Shown: positions 37,133 to 47,010 of the stretch, in pieces
Layout: each line of letters starts with the position of its first letter
Position numbering within the stretch: the first letter of the stretch is position 1
DNA from: Parasegetibacter sp. NRK P23
Lineage (GTDB): Bacteria; Bacteroidota; Bacteroidia; Chitinophagales; Chitinophagaceae
Assembly: GCF_023721715.1 (NCBI RefSeq)
Contig: NZ_JAMDLG010000001.1
Coordinates: 251,889 to 315,888, forward strand
DNA length: 64,000 nt
Direction: 5' to 3'
Notes under the pieces: generated by a model
The model's database searches: none
What the model was told of the DNA's origin: nothing
The model's input: only the letters and a program-made list of their open reading frames with translations
Translations under genes and position numbers: made by a program

Positions 37133-38164
37133 TTATGGTTTCACCGCCTCAAAGGCGCGTTGGTCTTTAATTTTTGCGATAATCTGTTCCGGGGCGATGT
37201 TGTTCATGCAGGCATGGTCGCCGCGGTAACAAGGTTTATTGCCGAACACAGAACATGGCCGGCAATACAATTCGGTTTCCACGATATCCTTCAGTTCCTG
37301 TTTCCAGCCGTAAAACCCGGCGAAGCGGTGCGTGGCGCCCCATACGGACACCACCCGTGTTCCAACAAGTGAAGCCAGGTGCATGTTCGCGGAGTCCATG
37401 CTCACCATGATGGTCAAACGCTTCATCACCGAAAGTTCTTCTGCCAGGGTATATTTTCCTGCCAGGGAAATTAAGCCGGGAAAGGCTTTCTCCCATTGCA
37501 TGGCCTGTTCCACTTCCTGCTTTCCGCCCCCGAAGATATACACCCTGTTGCTTTTTTCACCCACAAGTGATTGGATCACTTTTTCCATGGCTTCCAATGG
37601 GTACCTTTTCTCCTGGTGTTGGGCAAAAGGCGCGATGCCGATATGATTAACACCCTCCTCCATCAGGAACGGCGGCTGATTGAAACGTTGTTCAGAAGTA
37701 GAAGCAGAAAGGTCGATCGGAAAGCCTGCCTTGCTGAATACCGCCGCATACCTTTCGTGGGAGCTGGGCAGTTGTTTCAGCAATTTCGCGCCTTTTCGCG
37801 TGAGCGCTTTTTTTTCGCTCCTGCCTTTATCGATTCGCTTCAGTCTGATACCCCGCAATTGCAGGAAGAATCCCAATATCCTTGACCGTAAAACATTGTG
37901 CAGATCGGCAACAACACGGATACCAGTTCCCGTTAGTTCCCCCGAAAGTCTGGCGATACCGCCCAATCCCTTGTGCTTCCCTTTCAGGTCGGCGGATACA
38001 AACTGCGTGCGTTCCAAGCCTTCGAACAAAGGTTTGAAAGCGGCGCGGGACACCACTACCAGTTCCAGTTGCGGATACTGTTGCAAGGCACAACGCAATA
38101 CGGGAACGGTCATGGCAACATCGCCGAGGGCCGAAAATCGTATTACCAGTATCCTGGTCGACAT
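37133..38164 (-). CDS. Glycosyltransferase family 9 (heptosyltransferase-like)
   Basis: This encodes 343 residues. ILVIRFSALGDVAMTVPVLRCALQQYP at the N-terminus and HIGIAPFAQHQEKRYPLE, VYIFGGGKQE, VSMDSANMHLASLVGTRVVSVWGATH in the second half match GT9. These enzymes add heptose or related sugars to the LPS core at the cytoplasmic face. CRPCSVFGNKPCYRGDHACMNNI near the end is the Cys cluster common in this group. It overlaps the DUF4254 gene by one base (TAATG), implying translational coupling. Confidence 0.92.
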   Translation of the reverse strand: MSTRILVIRFSALGDVAMTVPVLRCALQQYPQLELVVVSRAAFKPLFEGLERTQFVSADLKGKHKGLGGIARLSGELTGTGIRVVADLHNVLRSRILGFFLQLRGIRLKRIDKGRSEKKALTRKGAKLLKQLPSSHERYAAVFSKAGFPIDLSASTSEQRFNQPPFLMEEGVNHIGIAPFAQHQEKRYPLEAMEKVIQSLVGEKSNRVYIFGGGKQEVEQAMQWEKAFPGLISLAGKYTLAEELSVMKRLTIMVSMDSANMHLASLVGTRVVSVWGATHRFAGFYGWKQELKDIVETELYCRPCSVFGNKPCYRGDHACMNNIAPEQIIAKIKDQRAFEAVKP

Positions 38165-38772
38165 TATTGGGATTTTTGCGCGTACAACACGGGATTCAAA
38201 GATGGATCGTTGTACATCTTCATCTGCTTGTACACTTTCATGTATTTTCTACCGGCGGAGATTTCCATCATCAGTTCATCGATGGCCTGGGAAAGATCCT
38301 TCTGCTGTTCCAGCAGTATCTCCAGTTTGGCTGCGCATTTGGCACGGTGCTCTTCAGAGGCGTCTTCCCTTTCAGACTCCTCCTGCATATGGTAAATCTT
38401 CAACGCCAGAATTGAGAGCCTGTCAATGGCCCATGCCGGGCTTTCCGTGTTGATGGAAGCGTCCTGCTGGGGAATCACCTGGCTGAATTTATCCAGAAAG
38501 AAACTGTCAATGTATTCCACCATATCCGTACGTTCCTGGTTGGAAGCGTCGATCCTTCTTTTGATGGCGAGCGCTTCAACGGGATCGATGGCCGGATTCC
38601 TGATGATGTCTTCCAGGTGCCACTGCACTGTATCGATCCAGTTCTTCGCGTATAGAAGATGCTCCAGTTTATCGGAAGGGTGCGGGTTGACCAATGGCGT
38701 ATCTACATGATCCGTTTCGTGGTAACGCAGGATACTTTCTTCAAAAACCTTATTACAAACCTGGCTGATCAT
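38164..38772 (-). CDS. DUF4254 protein
   Basis: This encodes 202 residues, helical and without signal peptide. Conserved segments HPSDKLEHLLYAKNWIDTVQWHLEDIIRNP, NQERTDMVEYIDSFFLD and SPAWAIDRLSILALKIYHMQEE mark it as DUF4254, a family restricted mainly to Bacteroidota. The function is unknown. It overlaps its upstream and downstream genes by one base each, which ties it to GT9 and so perhaps to LPS biogenesis. Confidence 0.85.
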   Translation of the reverse strand: MISQVCNKVFEESILRYHETDHVDTPLVNPHPSDKLEHLLYAKNWIDTVQWHLEDIIRNPAIDPVEALAIKRRIDASNQERTDMVEYIDSFFLDKFSQVIPQQDASINTESPAWAIDRLSILALKIYHMQEESEREDASEEHRAKCAAKLEILLEQQKDLSQAIDELMMEISAGRKYMKVYKQMKMYNDPSLNPVLYAQKSQ

Positions 38773-39365
38773 CAGTTCTTCTTCTTGTATTTGGAGTTGA
38801 GGCCATTCACAACGTCTGCGGTTACATCATACAATGTATCCTTGAAGTAGAAAAGTCCTGGTTCGTTGGCCATGATATAAGAATAGCCTTTGGTCTTGTT
38901 GTATTCTTTCAGGAAGTCTTCGATTTCCTTTTTAATGTTCGCTTTCAGCGTTTCGTTCTGGTTGTAGAATTCCCTTTCGAGCGATTGTTTCCTGCTCTGG
39001 TAATTCTGTTCCATCTGGAAAAGTTCGCGTTGCGCTGCTTCTCCTTCACTTTGTGACATGCTTGGACCGCGTTGGTTCAGCTCATTCATCCTTTTCTTAT
39101 AGGAACTCTCCAGGCCGCCGAGTTCTCTGGCGATCTGTCCTTCTTTTCCTTTCAGTTGCTCGAGCGCGTCTTTTACGAGCTCATAACTTTTTTCTACGGA
39201 ATCCATTTCAAAATAAGCCACCCGGAATTCATCAGGTGAAGCAGCCGTGTTATTTCCGGCCGCTACTTTTTTGGCACCATTGGGTTTGTTGGAAAACTGG
39301 AAATAAAAAAGAACACCTACTGCCACGAGCAGCAAAAGATTCAATGCAATCGAGAAATTCTTCAT
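38772..39365 (-). CDS. OmpH/Skp-like periplasmic protein
   Basis: About 197 residues. A membrane or signal segment FSIALNLLLLVAVGVLFYFQF is followed by a low-complexity linker and a long coiled coil (about 60-160: ELVKDALEQLKGKEGQIARELGGLESSYKKRMNEL...FQMEQNYQSRKQSLEREF). The end, VNGLNSKYKKKN, fits OmpH. Skp-like proteins chaperone outer-membrane proteins in the periplasm. The first 25 codons of the open frame (from 39440) lack family character; ATG 39365 gives a proper signal segment. It is the first gene of a four-gene unit. Confidence 0.85.
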   Translation of the reverse strand: MKNFSIALNLLLLVAVGVLFYFQFSNKPNGAKKVAAGNNTAASPDEFRVAYFEMDSVEKSYELVKDALEQLKGKEGQIARELGGLESSYKKRMNELNQRGPSMSQSEGEAAQRELFQMEQNYQSRKQSLEREFYNQNETLKANIKKEIEDFLKEYNKTKGYSYIMANEPGLFYFKDTLYDVTADVVNGLNSKYKKKN

Positions 39366-39420
39366 GAAACCTGGTTTGGTGAAAGATATCCAAATGAGGG
39401 AATGCGAAATGTTAAGGAAA

Positions 39421-39455
39421 ATAAAAAAGTAGGAAGCCAAGGACTTCCTACTTTA
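39421..39455 (-). terminator. Terminator of rpoC
   Basis: AAAGTAGGAAG (39426-39436) pairs with CTTCCTACTTT (39444-39454). On the minus strand the stem is followed by a T-run (TTTTTTAT). It lies 18 bases after the rpoC stop codon. Confidence 0.85.
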
Positions 39456-39472
39456 AGTATGATGTGGATCAA

Positions 39473-42400
39473 TTATTCATCGTCATCGAAACTCATGGCT
39501 TCGCGGGTGGTTTGCAGGAGTTCGTATTCTTCCTTGCTGCCCACGATCATGTTTTCGAATTCTCTGAGACCGGTACCTGCAGGTATCTGGTGACCAGTGA
39601 TCACGTTTTCTTTCAGGCCGAGCATTTCATCGGTTTTACCCATGATGGCTGCGGAAGAAAGTACTTTCGTGGTTTCCTGGAACGATGCGGCGGAAATCCA
39701 GCTTTGTACACCCAGAGAAGCTTTGGTGATACCCAGCAACAACGGATGTGAAGTAGCGGGTTCTGCATCCCTGTATTCAGCCAGCTTGCGGTCGGAACGG
39801 CGCAGTACGGAATTTTCTTCCCTTACTTCGCGCAGGCTCACGATCTGTCCGGCTTTCAGCTTAGTGGATTCACCTGCATCGGTGATGATCTTTTTATCGA
39901 AGATCCAGTCGTTCTCGTCGATGAAATCGAAGCGGTCAACGGTATCTCCTTCGAGGAAGCGGGTATCTCCGGCATCCAGGATTTCAACTTTTTTCATCAT
40001 CTGGCGAACGATCACCTCGATGTGTTTGTCGTTGATTTTCACACCCTGCAAACGATATACTTCCTGGATCTCATTCACTACGTACTCCTGTACGGCGAAA
40101 GGTCCTTTGATGGCGAGGATATCGAACGGAGCGATCTGTCCGTCGGAAAGTGCCGTACCTGCTTTTACGAAGTCGCCGTCCTGTGCCAGGATCTGGCGGG
40201 TCAGCGGAACCAGGTATTTCTTCACCACACCGTCTTTGGCCTCCACGATGATCTCGCGGTTACCACGTTTGATGTTACCGAAGGATACCACACCATCGAT
40301 TTCAGAAACGATCGCGGGGTTACCTGGGTTACGTGCTTCGAACAATTCAGTTACACGTGGCAGACCACCGGTGATGTCGCGGAGTTTTCCGAGTACACGC
40401 GGGATCTTCACCAGTACCTGTCCGGCTTTCACTTCGTCGCCCATATCTACGGCGATGTGTGAACCTACGGGCAGGTTGTATGATTTCACCTCTTTCCCTT
40501 CCACGAAGATGGACGGGATACGGGTTTTGTCTTTTGTTTCAATTACCACTTTCTCGCGGTGACCGGTTTGTTCGTCGGACTCTTCACGGAAGGTAATACC
40601 TTCAATAACGTTCTCGAACTTAATGGTACCTGGGATTTCAGCGATGATAACATTGTTGTACGGGTCCCATGTACAGATCGTATCACCTTTGGCTACTTTC
40701 TGTCCGTCTTTCACTTTCAGGATAGAACCATAAGGCACGTTGATCACGTTCAGGAGACGGTCGTTCTTCACGTCCATATTCCTGATCTCACCTGTACGAC
40801 CGATAACCACCTGTACTTTCTCTCCTTCATTGTTTTCTGCGGTAACCGTACGGAGACCGTCGAACATCAATGTACCGTCGAACTTGGCGAGGATGGAAGA
40901 TTCTACTGATGTAGAACCGGCCACACCACCCACGTGGAAGGTACGGAGGGTAAGCTGTGTACCTGGTTCACCGATGGACTGTGCCGCGATGATACCCACC
41001 GCGTCGCCGCGTTGAGCGGTATAACCTGTTGCCAGGTTTTTACCATAACACCTTACGCACACGCCGCGCTTGCTTTCGCAAGTCAGTACGGATCGGATTT
41101 CCACGGTTTCGATCCCTGCTTCTTCGATGGCTTTGGCTACATCTTCAGTGATCTGCTCACCGGCGGTGATCAGCACTTCTTCTGTAAGCGGGTTCAGTAC
41201 ATCGTGGAGTGAGGTACGTCCGAGGATACGGTCGTACAGCGGTTCAACGATGTCTTCGTTGTCTTTCAACGCTGAAGTAGCGATACCACGGAGGGTGCCA
41301 CAATCTTCTTCGTTGATCACCACATCCTGGGCAACGTCCACCAAACGACGGGTCAGGTAACCCGCATCCGCCGTTTTCAGGGCCGTATCCGCCAGACCCT
41401 TACGGGCACCGTGGGTAGAGATGAAGTAATCCAATACGTTCAGGCCACCTTTGAAGTTAGAGAGGATCGGGTTTTCGATGATCTCAGAACCTGTGGAACC
41501 TGATTTACGTGGTTTCGCCATCAGTCCCCTGATACCAGCCAGCTGTTTGATCTGCTGTTTGGAACCACGGGCACCGGAATCCAGCATCATGTACACAGAG
41601 TTGAAGCCCTGCTTGTTGGTCGCCAGTTCACGGATCAGTGTTTCAGTGATGCGGGTATCCACGCGAGACCAGATATCAATGATCTGGTTGTAACGTTCGT
41701 TGTTGGTGATCAATCCCATGTTGTAGTTCTCCCACACTTCTTCCACTTCAGCTTTCGCCTGGTCGAGGAGTTCTTCTTTCGTATCGGGGATGATCAGGTC
41801 GTTGATGTTGAACGACAAGCCGCCTTTGAAGGCCATACGGAAACCGAGTTGCTTGATATCGTCCAGGAACTTCGCCGCTTTTGGTATATCGGTGATCTTG
41901 ATGATCTCACCGATGATCTCACGAAGAGATTTCTTCGTGGCGAGGGCGTTCACGTAGCCAACTTCTTTGGGTACGAACTGGTTAAAAAGAATACGTCCCA
42001 CTGTTGTTTCCAGCAGTTTCTTCTCCAGTTGTCCCTGTTTATTGCGCACATCCACTTTCACTTTGATGGTGGCGTGGAGGTCAATTCTTTTTTCGTTGTA
42101 AGCGATGATCACTTCTTCGGGAGAGTAGAAAGACATGCCTTCTCCGCGAATGGTTTCTTCCGCGTTGGTTTTCTTACCCTTGGTAATGTAGTACAGGCCA
42201 AGAACCATGTCCTGTGAAGGCAGGGTAATGGGCGTACCATTCTGTGGGTTAAGAATGTTGTGGGAAGAAAGCATCAACAGTTGGGCTTCCAGGATAGCGG
42301 CGCTGCTCAGGGGCACGTGCACGGCCATCTGGTCACCGTCGAAGTCGGCGTTGAACGAAGTGGTTACCAGCGGGTGAAGCTGGATGGCCTTACCTTCAAT

Positions 42401-43765
42401 GAGGCGGGGCTGGAACGCCTGGATAGACAGACGGTGCAGCGTTGGAGCCCTGTTCAACATCACGGGGTGTCCTTTCAGGATGTTCTCCAGGATATCCCAG
42501 ATCACGGCTTCTTTCTTATCTACCAGTTTGCGGGCGCTCTTCACCGTTTTCACGATACCGCGCTCAATGAGCTTACGGATAATGAATGGCTTGAACAGTT
42601 CTGCCGCCATATCTTTTGGCAGACCGCATTCGTGCATTTTCATTTCTGGTCCCACCACGATCACGGAACGACCGGAGTAGTCCACACGTTTACCGAGGAG
42701 GTTCTGACGGAAACGGCCTTGTTTACCTTTCAGTACATCTGAGAGGGATTTCAGGGCGCGTCCGCCTTCCGCTTTCACGGCGTTCGACTTACGGCTGTTA
42801 TCGAACAGGGAGTCGATCGCTTCCTGGAGCATCCTTTTTTCGTTACGCAGGATTACTTCAGGCGCTTTGATCTCCAACAATCTTTTCAGACGGTTGTTCC
42901 GGATGATCACCCTTCTGTAGAGGTCGTTCAGGTCGGAAGACGCGAAACGGCCGCCATCCAGGGGAACCAACGGACGGAGTTCAGGCGGAATAACGGGAAT
43001 ATACTGCATGACCATCCACTCGGGGCGGTTGGTGATGCGTGTATTGGCATCGCGGAATGCTTCCACCACGCTCAGACGCTTAAGGGCGTCGGCCTTCCTT
43101 TGCTGGGAAGTTTCGGTAGCGGCGGCATTACGGAGGTCAAATGAAAGTTGGTCGAGGTCGATGCGGGCCAGCAGGTCATGCACCGCTTCGGCACCCATCT
43201 TCGCGATGAATTTGTTCGGGTCCTCATCAGGGAGATACTGGTTGTCCTTCGGAAGGGTTTCCAGGATTTCCAGGTATTCTTCTTCCGTGAGAAGATCGCC
43301 ATAGTTCTGCCCTTTATCAGCGCGGATACCGGACTGGATCACCACGAAGCGTTCGTAGTACACGATGCTTTCCAGTTTCTTGGAACTCATCCCCAGCAGG
43401 TAACCGATCTTATTGGGAAGGCTTTTGAAATACCAGATGTGTACAATAGGCACCACCAGCTTGATGTGCCCCATTCTTTCACGGCGCACTTTCTTTTCGG
43501 TAACTTCTACCCCGCAACGGTCGCACACAATTCCTTTGTAACGAATCCTCTTGTACTTTCCGCAGGCGCACTCATAATCTTTTACCGGACCAAAAATACG
43601 CTCGCAGAACAAACCATCTCTTTCAGGCTTGTACGTACGGTAGTTAATGGTTTCCGGCTTCAGCACTTCCCCGTAGGAACGCTCCAGAATGGAGTCGGGA
43701 GAGGCCAATCCAATGGTGATCTGAGAGAAATTGAACCTGGGACGGTTTTCTTTTTTAATAGCCAT
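39473..43765 (-). CDS. rpoC: DNA-directed RNA polymerase subunit beta'
   Basis: This encodes 1430 residues, the length usual in Bacteroidota. The zinc ribbon [19 protein letters not shown] (C66, C68, C81, C84) and the active-site motif [16 protein letters not shown] (about residues 470-486) with three Asp ligands of Mg are intact, as are the bridge helix and trigger loop regions ([30 protein letters not shown]). rpoB is not next to it: upstream on the same strand is an unrelated 519-residue protein and then the divergent leuA. It carries its own promoter element (43840-43847) and terminator. Confidence 0.98.
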   Translation of the reverse strand: MAIKKENRPRFNFSQITIGLASPDSILERSYGEVLKPETINYRTYKPERDGLFCERIFGPVKDYECACGKYKRIRYKGIVCDRCGVEVTEKKVRRERMGHIKLVVPIVHIWYFKSLPNKIGYLLGMSSKKLESIVYYERFVVIQSGIRADKGQNYGDLLTEEEYLEILETLPKDNQYLPDEDPNKFIAKMGAEAVHDLLARIDLDQLSFDLRNAAATETSQQRKADALKRLSVVEAFRDANTRITNRPEWMVMQYIPVIPPELRPLVPLDGGRFASSDLNDLYRRVIIRNNRLKRLLEIKAPEVILRNEKRMLQEAIDSLFDNSRKSNAVKAEGGRALKSLSDVLKGKQGRFRQNLLGKRVDYSGRSVIVVGPEMKMHECGLPKDMAAELFKPFIIRKLIERGIVKTVKSARKLVDKKEAVIWDILENILKGHPVMLNRAPTLHRLSIQAFQPRLIEGKAIQLHPLVTTSFNADFDGDQMAVHVPLSSAAILEAQLLMLSSHNILNPQNGTPITLPSQDMVLGLYYITKGKKTNAEETIRGEGMSFYSPEEVIIAYNEKRIDLHATIKVKVDVRNKQGQLEKKLLETTVGRILFNQFVPKEVGYVNALATKKSLREIIGEIIKITDIPKAAKFLDDIKQLGFRMAFKGGLSFNINDLIIPDTKEELLDQAKAEVEEVWENYNMGLITNNERYNQIIDIWSRVDTRITETLIRELATNKQGFNSVYMMLDSGARGSKQQIKQLAGIRGLMAKPRKSGSTGSEIIENPILSNFKGGLNVLDYFISTHGARKGLADTALKTADAGYLTRRLVDVAQDVVINEEDCGTLRGIATSALKDNEDIVEPLYDRILGRTSLHDVLNPLTEEVLITAGEQITEDVAKAIEEAGIETVEIRSVLTCESKRGVCVRCYGKNLATGYTAQRGDAVGIIAAQSIGEPGTQLTLRTFHVGGVAGSTSVESSILAKFDGTLMFDGLRTVTAENNEGEKVQVVIGRTGEIRNMDVKNDRLLNVINVPYGSILKVKDGQKVAKGDTICTWDPYNNVIIAEIPGTIKFENVIEGITFREESDEQTGHREKVVIETKDKTRIPSIFVEGKEVKSYNLPVGSHIAVDMGDEVKAGQVLVKIPRVLGKLRDITGGLPRVTELFEARNPGNPAIVSEIDGVVSFGNIKRGNREIIVEAKDGVVKKYLVPLTRQILAQDGDFVKAGTALSDGQIAPFDILAIKGPFAVQEYVVNEIQEVYRLQGVKINDKHIEVIVRQMMKKVEILDAGDTRFLEGDTVDRFDFIDENDWIFDKKIITDAGESTKLKAGQIVSLREVREENSVLRRSDRKLAEYRDAEPATSHPLLLGITKASLGVQSWISAASFQETTKVLSSAAIMGKTDEMLGLKENVITGHQIPAGTGLREFENMIVGSKEEYELLQTTREAMSFDDDE

Positions 43766-43839
43766 AGATCTATAGCAGGTTGTTTAAATTTTTCGAGATT
43801 CAGGGAAAAATAGCCAATGATCCCAAAATAAATAGTGGG

Positions 43840-43847
43840 CAAAGGTA
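43840..43847 (-). promoter_or_regulatory. -7 promoter element (TACCTTTG) of rpoC
   Basis: On the minus strand TACCTTTG matches the consensus. The predicted start near 43833 gives a leader of about 68 bases before the rpoC ATG. No TTG at the ideal distance was found. Its presence supports separate transcription of rpoC. Confidence 0.5.
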
Positions 43848-43967
43848 GGAAATTATTACGGAAAAAAAATAATTGATACTTATGTGTAGAAGTGTAAGAA
43901 CTAAAACAACATTTTGTTAATCGTAAAATACAAAAGCAATCAAACTTTGTCTATCGTAAAAGACAAT

Positions 43968-45527
43968 TTACTCCTTCTTCCCATTCTTCCGCCCCCGCAT
44001 ATACCGCCGCCTGATCACCTCCTGCACCGGCACCCCTTCAATTTTACTCTCCAGCCAGCCAATAATGTCCAGGTACATATATGACCTGCTTTCCAATGGT
44101 TTACCCTGATGTTTTTCGAGTTTTTCCTTCAGTACTTTGAACGCGGCTTTCAACTTAACAGGTGTCATATAGAATGATTTCCGGAGGAATCCGAATATCT
44201 CTTCCTCCACCACGCTGAGGTTCTGCATTTTGGCCATGAACCGGAAAACGGATTTGATCAGGTATTCGAGCAGATCGTAGTTCCCCAGCTCGTAGTGCGC
44301 GATAAGGTGCAGCAGCCGGGAATAGCACTGCAGATCGGTGCGGAGGTCCACTTTCCAGTGAATGATGCGGTTTAGGTATTCGATGGCTTTTTCATTGTTG
44401 CCACTGCCGAAATACAAACAGGCTATCTTGTAATAAAAAACGAGAATACGATGCCTATCTAATTGTAATTCAAACTCTTTCAGCTTATTTTCAATTTCGG
44501 GAACCAGTTCCAGTCCGGTCGAAAATGTACCTTCCATAAAATGTTTATTGATCCGCGCAGTTTGCAGATATACAAAGGTTTGTATACGACTATTATCATT
44601 ACAATTGCCACAATCTGAACTGGCGAAGGCTTCGAAAAGACTCAGCGCTTCATTGAACTTATCGCCGTTACCGAGCATAAAATGCGCTCCGAGTAAATTA
44701 TGAAGTCCTTTGATGTATTGCCCCGTCTCGATCTGGATCATGTAGGGATGCTGAGAGAAAAGATCCACCCATTTTTGTGTATAGCGGTAGTATTGGAGCA
44801 GGTCCTGCAGGATGAATGCGTACCAGCAATAGCACTGCCACAGGTACAGTTTTTCGTAAAAACCCAGTTGCGCGGCTTCTACGGGCGGCAGTTTTGTTTC
44901 ATAAAAAAGTTTAAGTGCCGATACGTCTTTCTCATCGCGCGCGTGGCCCATTTTGATGTACCAGCTGTACAACTGGAGGGCCAGGTTCGAAAGTTTGTTG
45001 ATTAGGGTGAGGTGCGCGGTCACCTGTTCCGTTTCCCTCGAAAGCTGTTCCGCCCTATCCTCCATACTGCGGGTAATATGTAGTCCTTCGATCTTTTTCT
45101 CGAAGATGATGGCCTGAAGGGCGAAAGTGTACTGGAACCTGGAAAGCGCATGTTCCTTAATCTTATCCAGGAGCTTCAGACTTTGGTGGTAAAGTCCCTT
45201 ATTATAGAGTATGCGGGCAAAATCCATCTGCTCATGCAGTTGGATGTCGATATTTTCTTCATCCCGCATTAACCTTAAACTTGCCAGTATCTGCCGGTAC
45301 AACTGGGCTTTCATGTTGGAAAGCTGTTGCTTTTTGATGTCAGGGCTCTTTTTCAGCAGCAGCCCCTCATCGTATTCCTCCATTTTATCGAGGGCATCAA
45401 AAAGTTGTACCGATTTCAGGTCGCCCTGAACAGTATTGCGGCCCATGTAGAGCTTAAAATTGCGCTTTTCGGACTTCTCCAGCGACTTTATGAGTTGATA
45501 TACAGTGTCTGCGGAACGGTTGGGCAT
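43968..45527 (-). CDS. Conserved helical protein of unknown function
   Basis: This encodes 519 residues with no signal peptide, almost fully helical. Pairs of helices such as YNKGLYHQSLKLLDKIKEHALSRFQYTFALQAIIFEKKI, GNGDKFNEALSLFEAFASS and YFGSGNNEKAIEYLNRIIHWKVDLR look like degenerate TPR units. The N-terminus SADTVYQLIKSLEKSEKRNFKLYMGR and the basic tail RRRYMRGRKNGKKE are distinctive. Similar long TPR-like proteins are common in Bacteroidota but have no assigned role. It lies upstream of rpoC and is divergent from leuA. A TACCTTTA element at 45537-45544 may be its promoter. Confidence 0.7.
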   Translation of the reverse strand: MPNRSADTVYQLIKSLEKSEKRNFKLYMGRNTVQGDLKSVQLFDALDKMEEYDEGLLLKKSPDIKKQQLSNMKAQLYRQILASLRLMRDEENIDIQLHEQMDFARILYNKGLYHQSLKLLDKIKEHALSRFQYTFALQAIIFEKKIEGLHITRSMEDRAEQLSRETEQVTAHLTLINKLSNLALQLYSWYIKMGHARDEKDVSALKLFYETKLPPVEAAQLGFYEKLYLWQCYCWYAFILQDLLQYYRYTQKWVDLFSQHPYMIQIETGQYIKGLHNLLGAHFMLGNGDKFNEALSLFEAFASSDCGNCNDNSRIQTFVYLQTARINKHFMEGTFSTGLELVPEIENKLKEFELQLDRHRILVFYYKIACLYFGSGNNEKAIEYLNRIIHWKVDLRTDLQCYSRLLHLIAHYELGNYDLLEYLIKSVFRFMAKMQNLSVVEEEIFGFLRKSFYMTPVKLKAAFKVLKEKLEKHQGKPLESRSYMYLDIIGWLESKIEGVPVQEVIRRRYMRGRKNGKKE

Positions 45528-45536
45528 CGTAATTTT

Positions 45537-45544
45537 TAAAGGTA
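45537..45544 (-). promoter_or_regulatory. Promoter-like -7 element of the 519-residue protein
   Basis: On the minus strand TACCTTTA, one base off TAnnTTTG, ends about ten bases before the ATG at 45527. Confidence 0.35.
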
Positions 45545-45616
45545 AGAATCCTTAACCAGCTTGTATTTCAGCGGATTTTTACGCCATTGTGGAGTGTAAA
45601 AAAGCGCTTGTTTTGG

Positions 45617-45648
45617 TTTGATTACGAAAATAAGGAAAGATATTTTCG
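45617..45648 (+). promoter_or_regulatory. Promoter of leuA
   Basis: TTTG (45617-45620), 20 bases, TATTTTCG (45641-45648). The -7 box differs from TAnnTTTG by one base. Transcription would begin near 45654, giving a leader of about 77 bases that starts with the hairpin described at 45653-45711. Confidence 0.5.
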
Positions 45649-45652
45649 TTAC

Positions 45653-45711
45653 GCAGACTGTTTACAAATTCATACGGCAGGCAATACAAAAAATAAGCAG
45701 TCTGCACTTTT
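45653..45711 (+). promoter_or_regulatory. Hairpin and T-tract in the leuA leader
   Basis: GCAGACTG (45653-45660) pairs perfectly with CAGTCTGC (45698-45705), with 37 bases between. It is followed by A-C and then a run of T. It lies 20 bases before the leuA ATG. This may be an attenuator or a 5' stabilising hairpin. No leader peptide ORF lies in the predicted transcript. Confidence 0.4.
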
Positions 45712-45730
45712 TTTACTTTTAACGCTAACT

Positions 45731-46900
45731 ATGAACGGTACTAAGATCCACATTTTCGACACCACCCTGCGCGACGGCGAACAGGTTCCGGGCTGTAAAC
45801 TGAATACGAAGGAGAAAGTTCAACTGGCGGAAAAACTGGAAGCGTTGGGTGTGGATGTGATCGAAGCGGGATTTCCTATTTCCAGCCCGGGCGATTTTCA
45901 ATCCGTACAGGAGATAGCCCGTATCGTAAAGAACGCCACTGTTTGCGGGTTGAGCCGCGCCGTGCAGAAAGACATTGAAGCCGCCGCCGAAGCGCTCAAG
46001 CCAGCCAAAAGGCCCCGCATCCATACCGGGATCGGCACTTCCGATTCCCACATTAAATCGAAATTCAATTCCACCCGTGAGGATATCCTCCAAAGGGCTA
46101 TACAGTGTGTGAAATGGGCACGCAACTTTGTGGATGATGTGGAATTTTACGCGGAAGACGCGGGCAGAACTGACAATGAATACCTCGCGCGTGTAGTGGA
46201 AGCGGTGATTGCCGCCGGCGCTACCGTAGTGAATATACCCGATACCACCGGCTATTGTTTGCCGCACCAGTATGGCGAGAAGATCGCTTACCTGATGAAC
46301 AACGTGCCGAATATCGACAAGGCTATTCTCTCCTGCCATTGTCACAACGACCTGGGCCTGGCCACCGCCAACTCCATCGCAGGAGCCATGGCAGGCGCCC
46401 GCCAGATCGAGTGTACCATCAACGGCATCGGGGAAAGAGCCGGGAACACCTCGCTGGAAGAAGTGGTGATGGTGATCCAGCAACACAAACACCTGGGACT
46501 GTACACCGGGATCGACGCCACACAGCTCAACCCGATGAGCAGGCTGGTTTCCGATACCATGCGGATGCCGGTTCAGCCCAACAAAGCCATCGTAGGCGCA
46601 AATGCGTTCTCGCACTCTTCAGGTATACACCAGGATGGGTTCCTGAAAGATACCAGCACCTACGAAATCATCGCTCCCGAAGAAGTGGGCGCTGAAAGTT
46701 CTAAAATCGTGCTCACCGCCCGCAGCGGACGTTCCGCACTCGCCTACCGCTTCCTGAAACTCGGCTTCGAGTTCAACCGGAACGATGTGGATGTACTGTA
46801 CGACAGGTTCCTGCAGGTAGCCGACAGTAAAAAAGAAGTAGAGGACGCCGACCTGGCCACCCTCGCCAAATCATACAAAGCCGAAACAGTACACGCATAG
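45731..46900 (+). CDS. leuA: 2-isopropylmalate synthase
   Basis: 389 residues. It condenses 2-oxoisovalerate with acetyl-CoA, the first step of leucine synthesis. [23 protein letters not shown] and the metal-binding [14 protein letters not shown] are clear, as is [17 protein letters not shown]. The protein ends soon after the catalytic and accessory region ([20 protein letters not shown]). It lacks the C-terminal allosteric domain of about 130 residues that carries leucine feedback in LeuA of E. coli or Mycobacterium. The frame is open from 45587, but ATG 45731 gives the family N-terminus. It is followed by leuC after 110 bases. Confidence 0.95.
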   Translation: MNGTKIHIFDTTLRDGEQVPGCKLNTKEKVQLAEKLEALGVDVIEAGFPISSPGDFQSVQEIARIVKNATVCGLSRAVQKDIEAAAEALKPAKRPRIHTGIGTSDSHIKSKFNSTREDILQRAIQCVKWARNFVDDVEFYAEDAGRTDNEYLARVVEAVIAAGATVVNIPDTTGYCLPHQYGEKIAYLMNNVPNIDKAILSCHCHNDLGLATANSIAGAMAGARQIECTINGIGERAGNTSLEEVVMVIQQHKHLGLYTGIDATQLNPMSRLVSDTMRMPVQPNKAIVGANAFSHSSGIHQDGFLKDTSTYEIIAPEEVGAESSKIVLTARSGRSALAYRFLKLGFEFNRNDVDVLYDRFLQVADSKKEVEDADLATLAKSYKAETVHA

Positions 46901-46961
46901 TACCTGCCGCTTTGTTGCACAACACAACGGCAAGTTTTCACATGTGTTTTAGTTTAGGTAC

Positions 46962-46985
46962 GGCGTGATGCTTCTGCATCACGCC
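46962..46985 (+). promoter_or_regulatory. Stem-loop in the leuA-leuC gap
   Basis: GGCGTGATGC (46962-46971), loop TTCT, GCATCACGCC (46976-46985). The 10-bp perfect stem is followed by CTCTTTAAAAAAG, a weak T-tract. It ends 25 bases before the leuC ATG. It could partly terminate or process the transcript; no leucine-rich ORF precedes it. Confidence 0.45.
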
Positions 46986-47010
46986 CTCTTTAAAAAAGTT
47001 CAAAGATTCA

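Noticed and set aside
39597-40562. 321-residue open frame antisense to rpoC
   Set aside because: Ser-rich low-complexity shadow of rpoC codons without homology features.
45587-45730. In-frame extension of leuA by 48 codons, with Leu-rich end
   Set aside because: It runs through the putative promoter and hairpin; the family N-terminus starts at 45731.
46942-46968. Eight-codon ORF in the leuA-leuC gap as a possible leader peptide
   Set aside because: It has only one Leu codon and no run of relevant codons, although its stop lies in the stem-loop.
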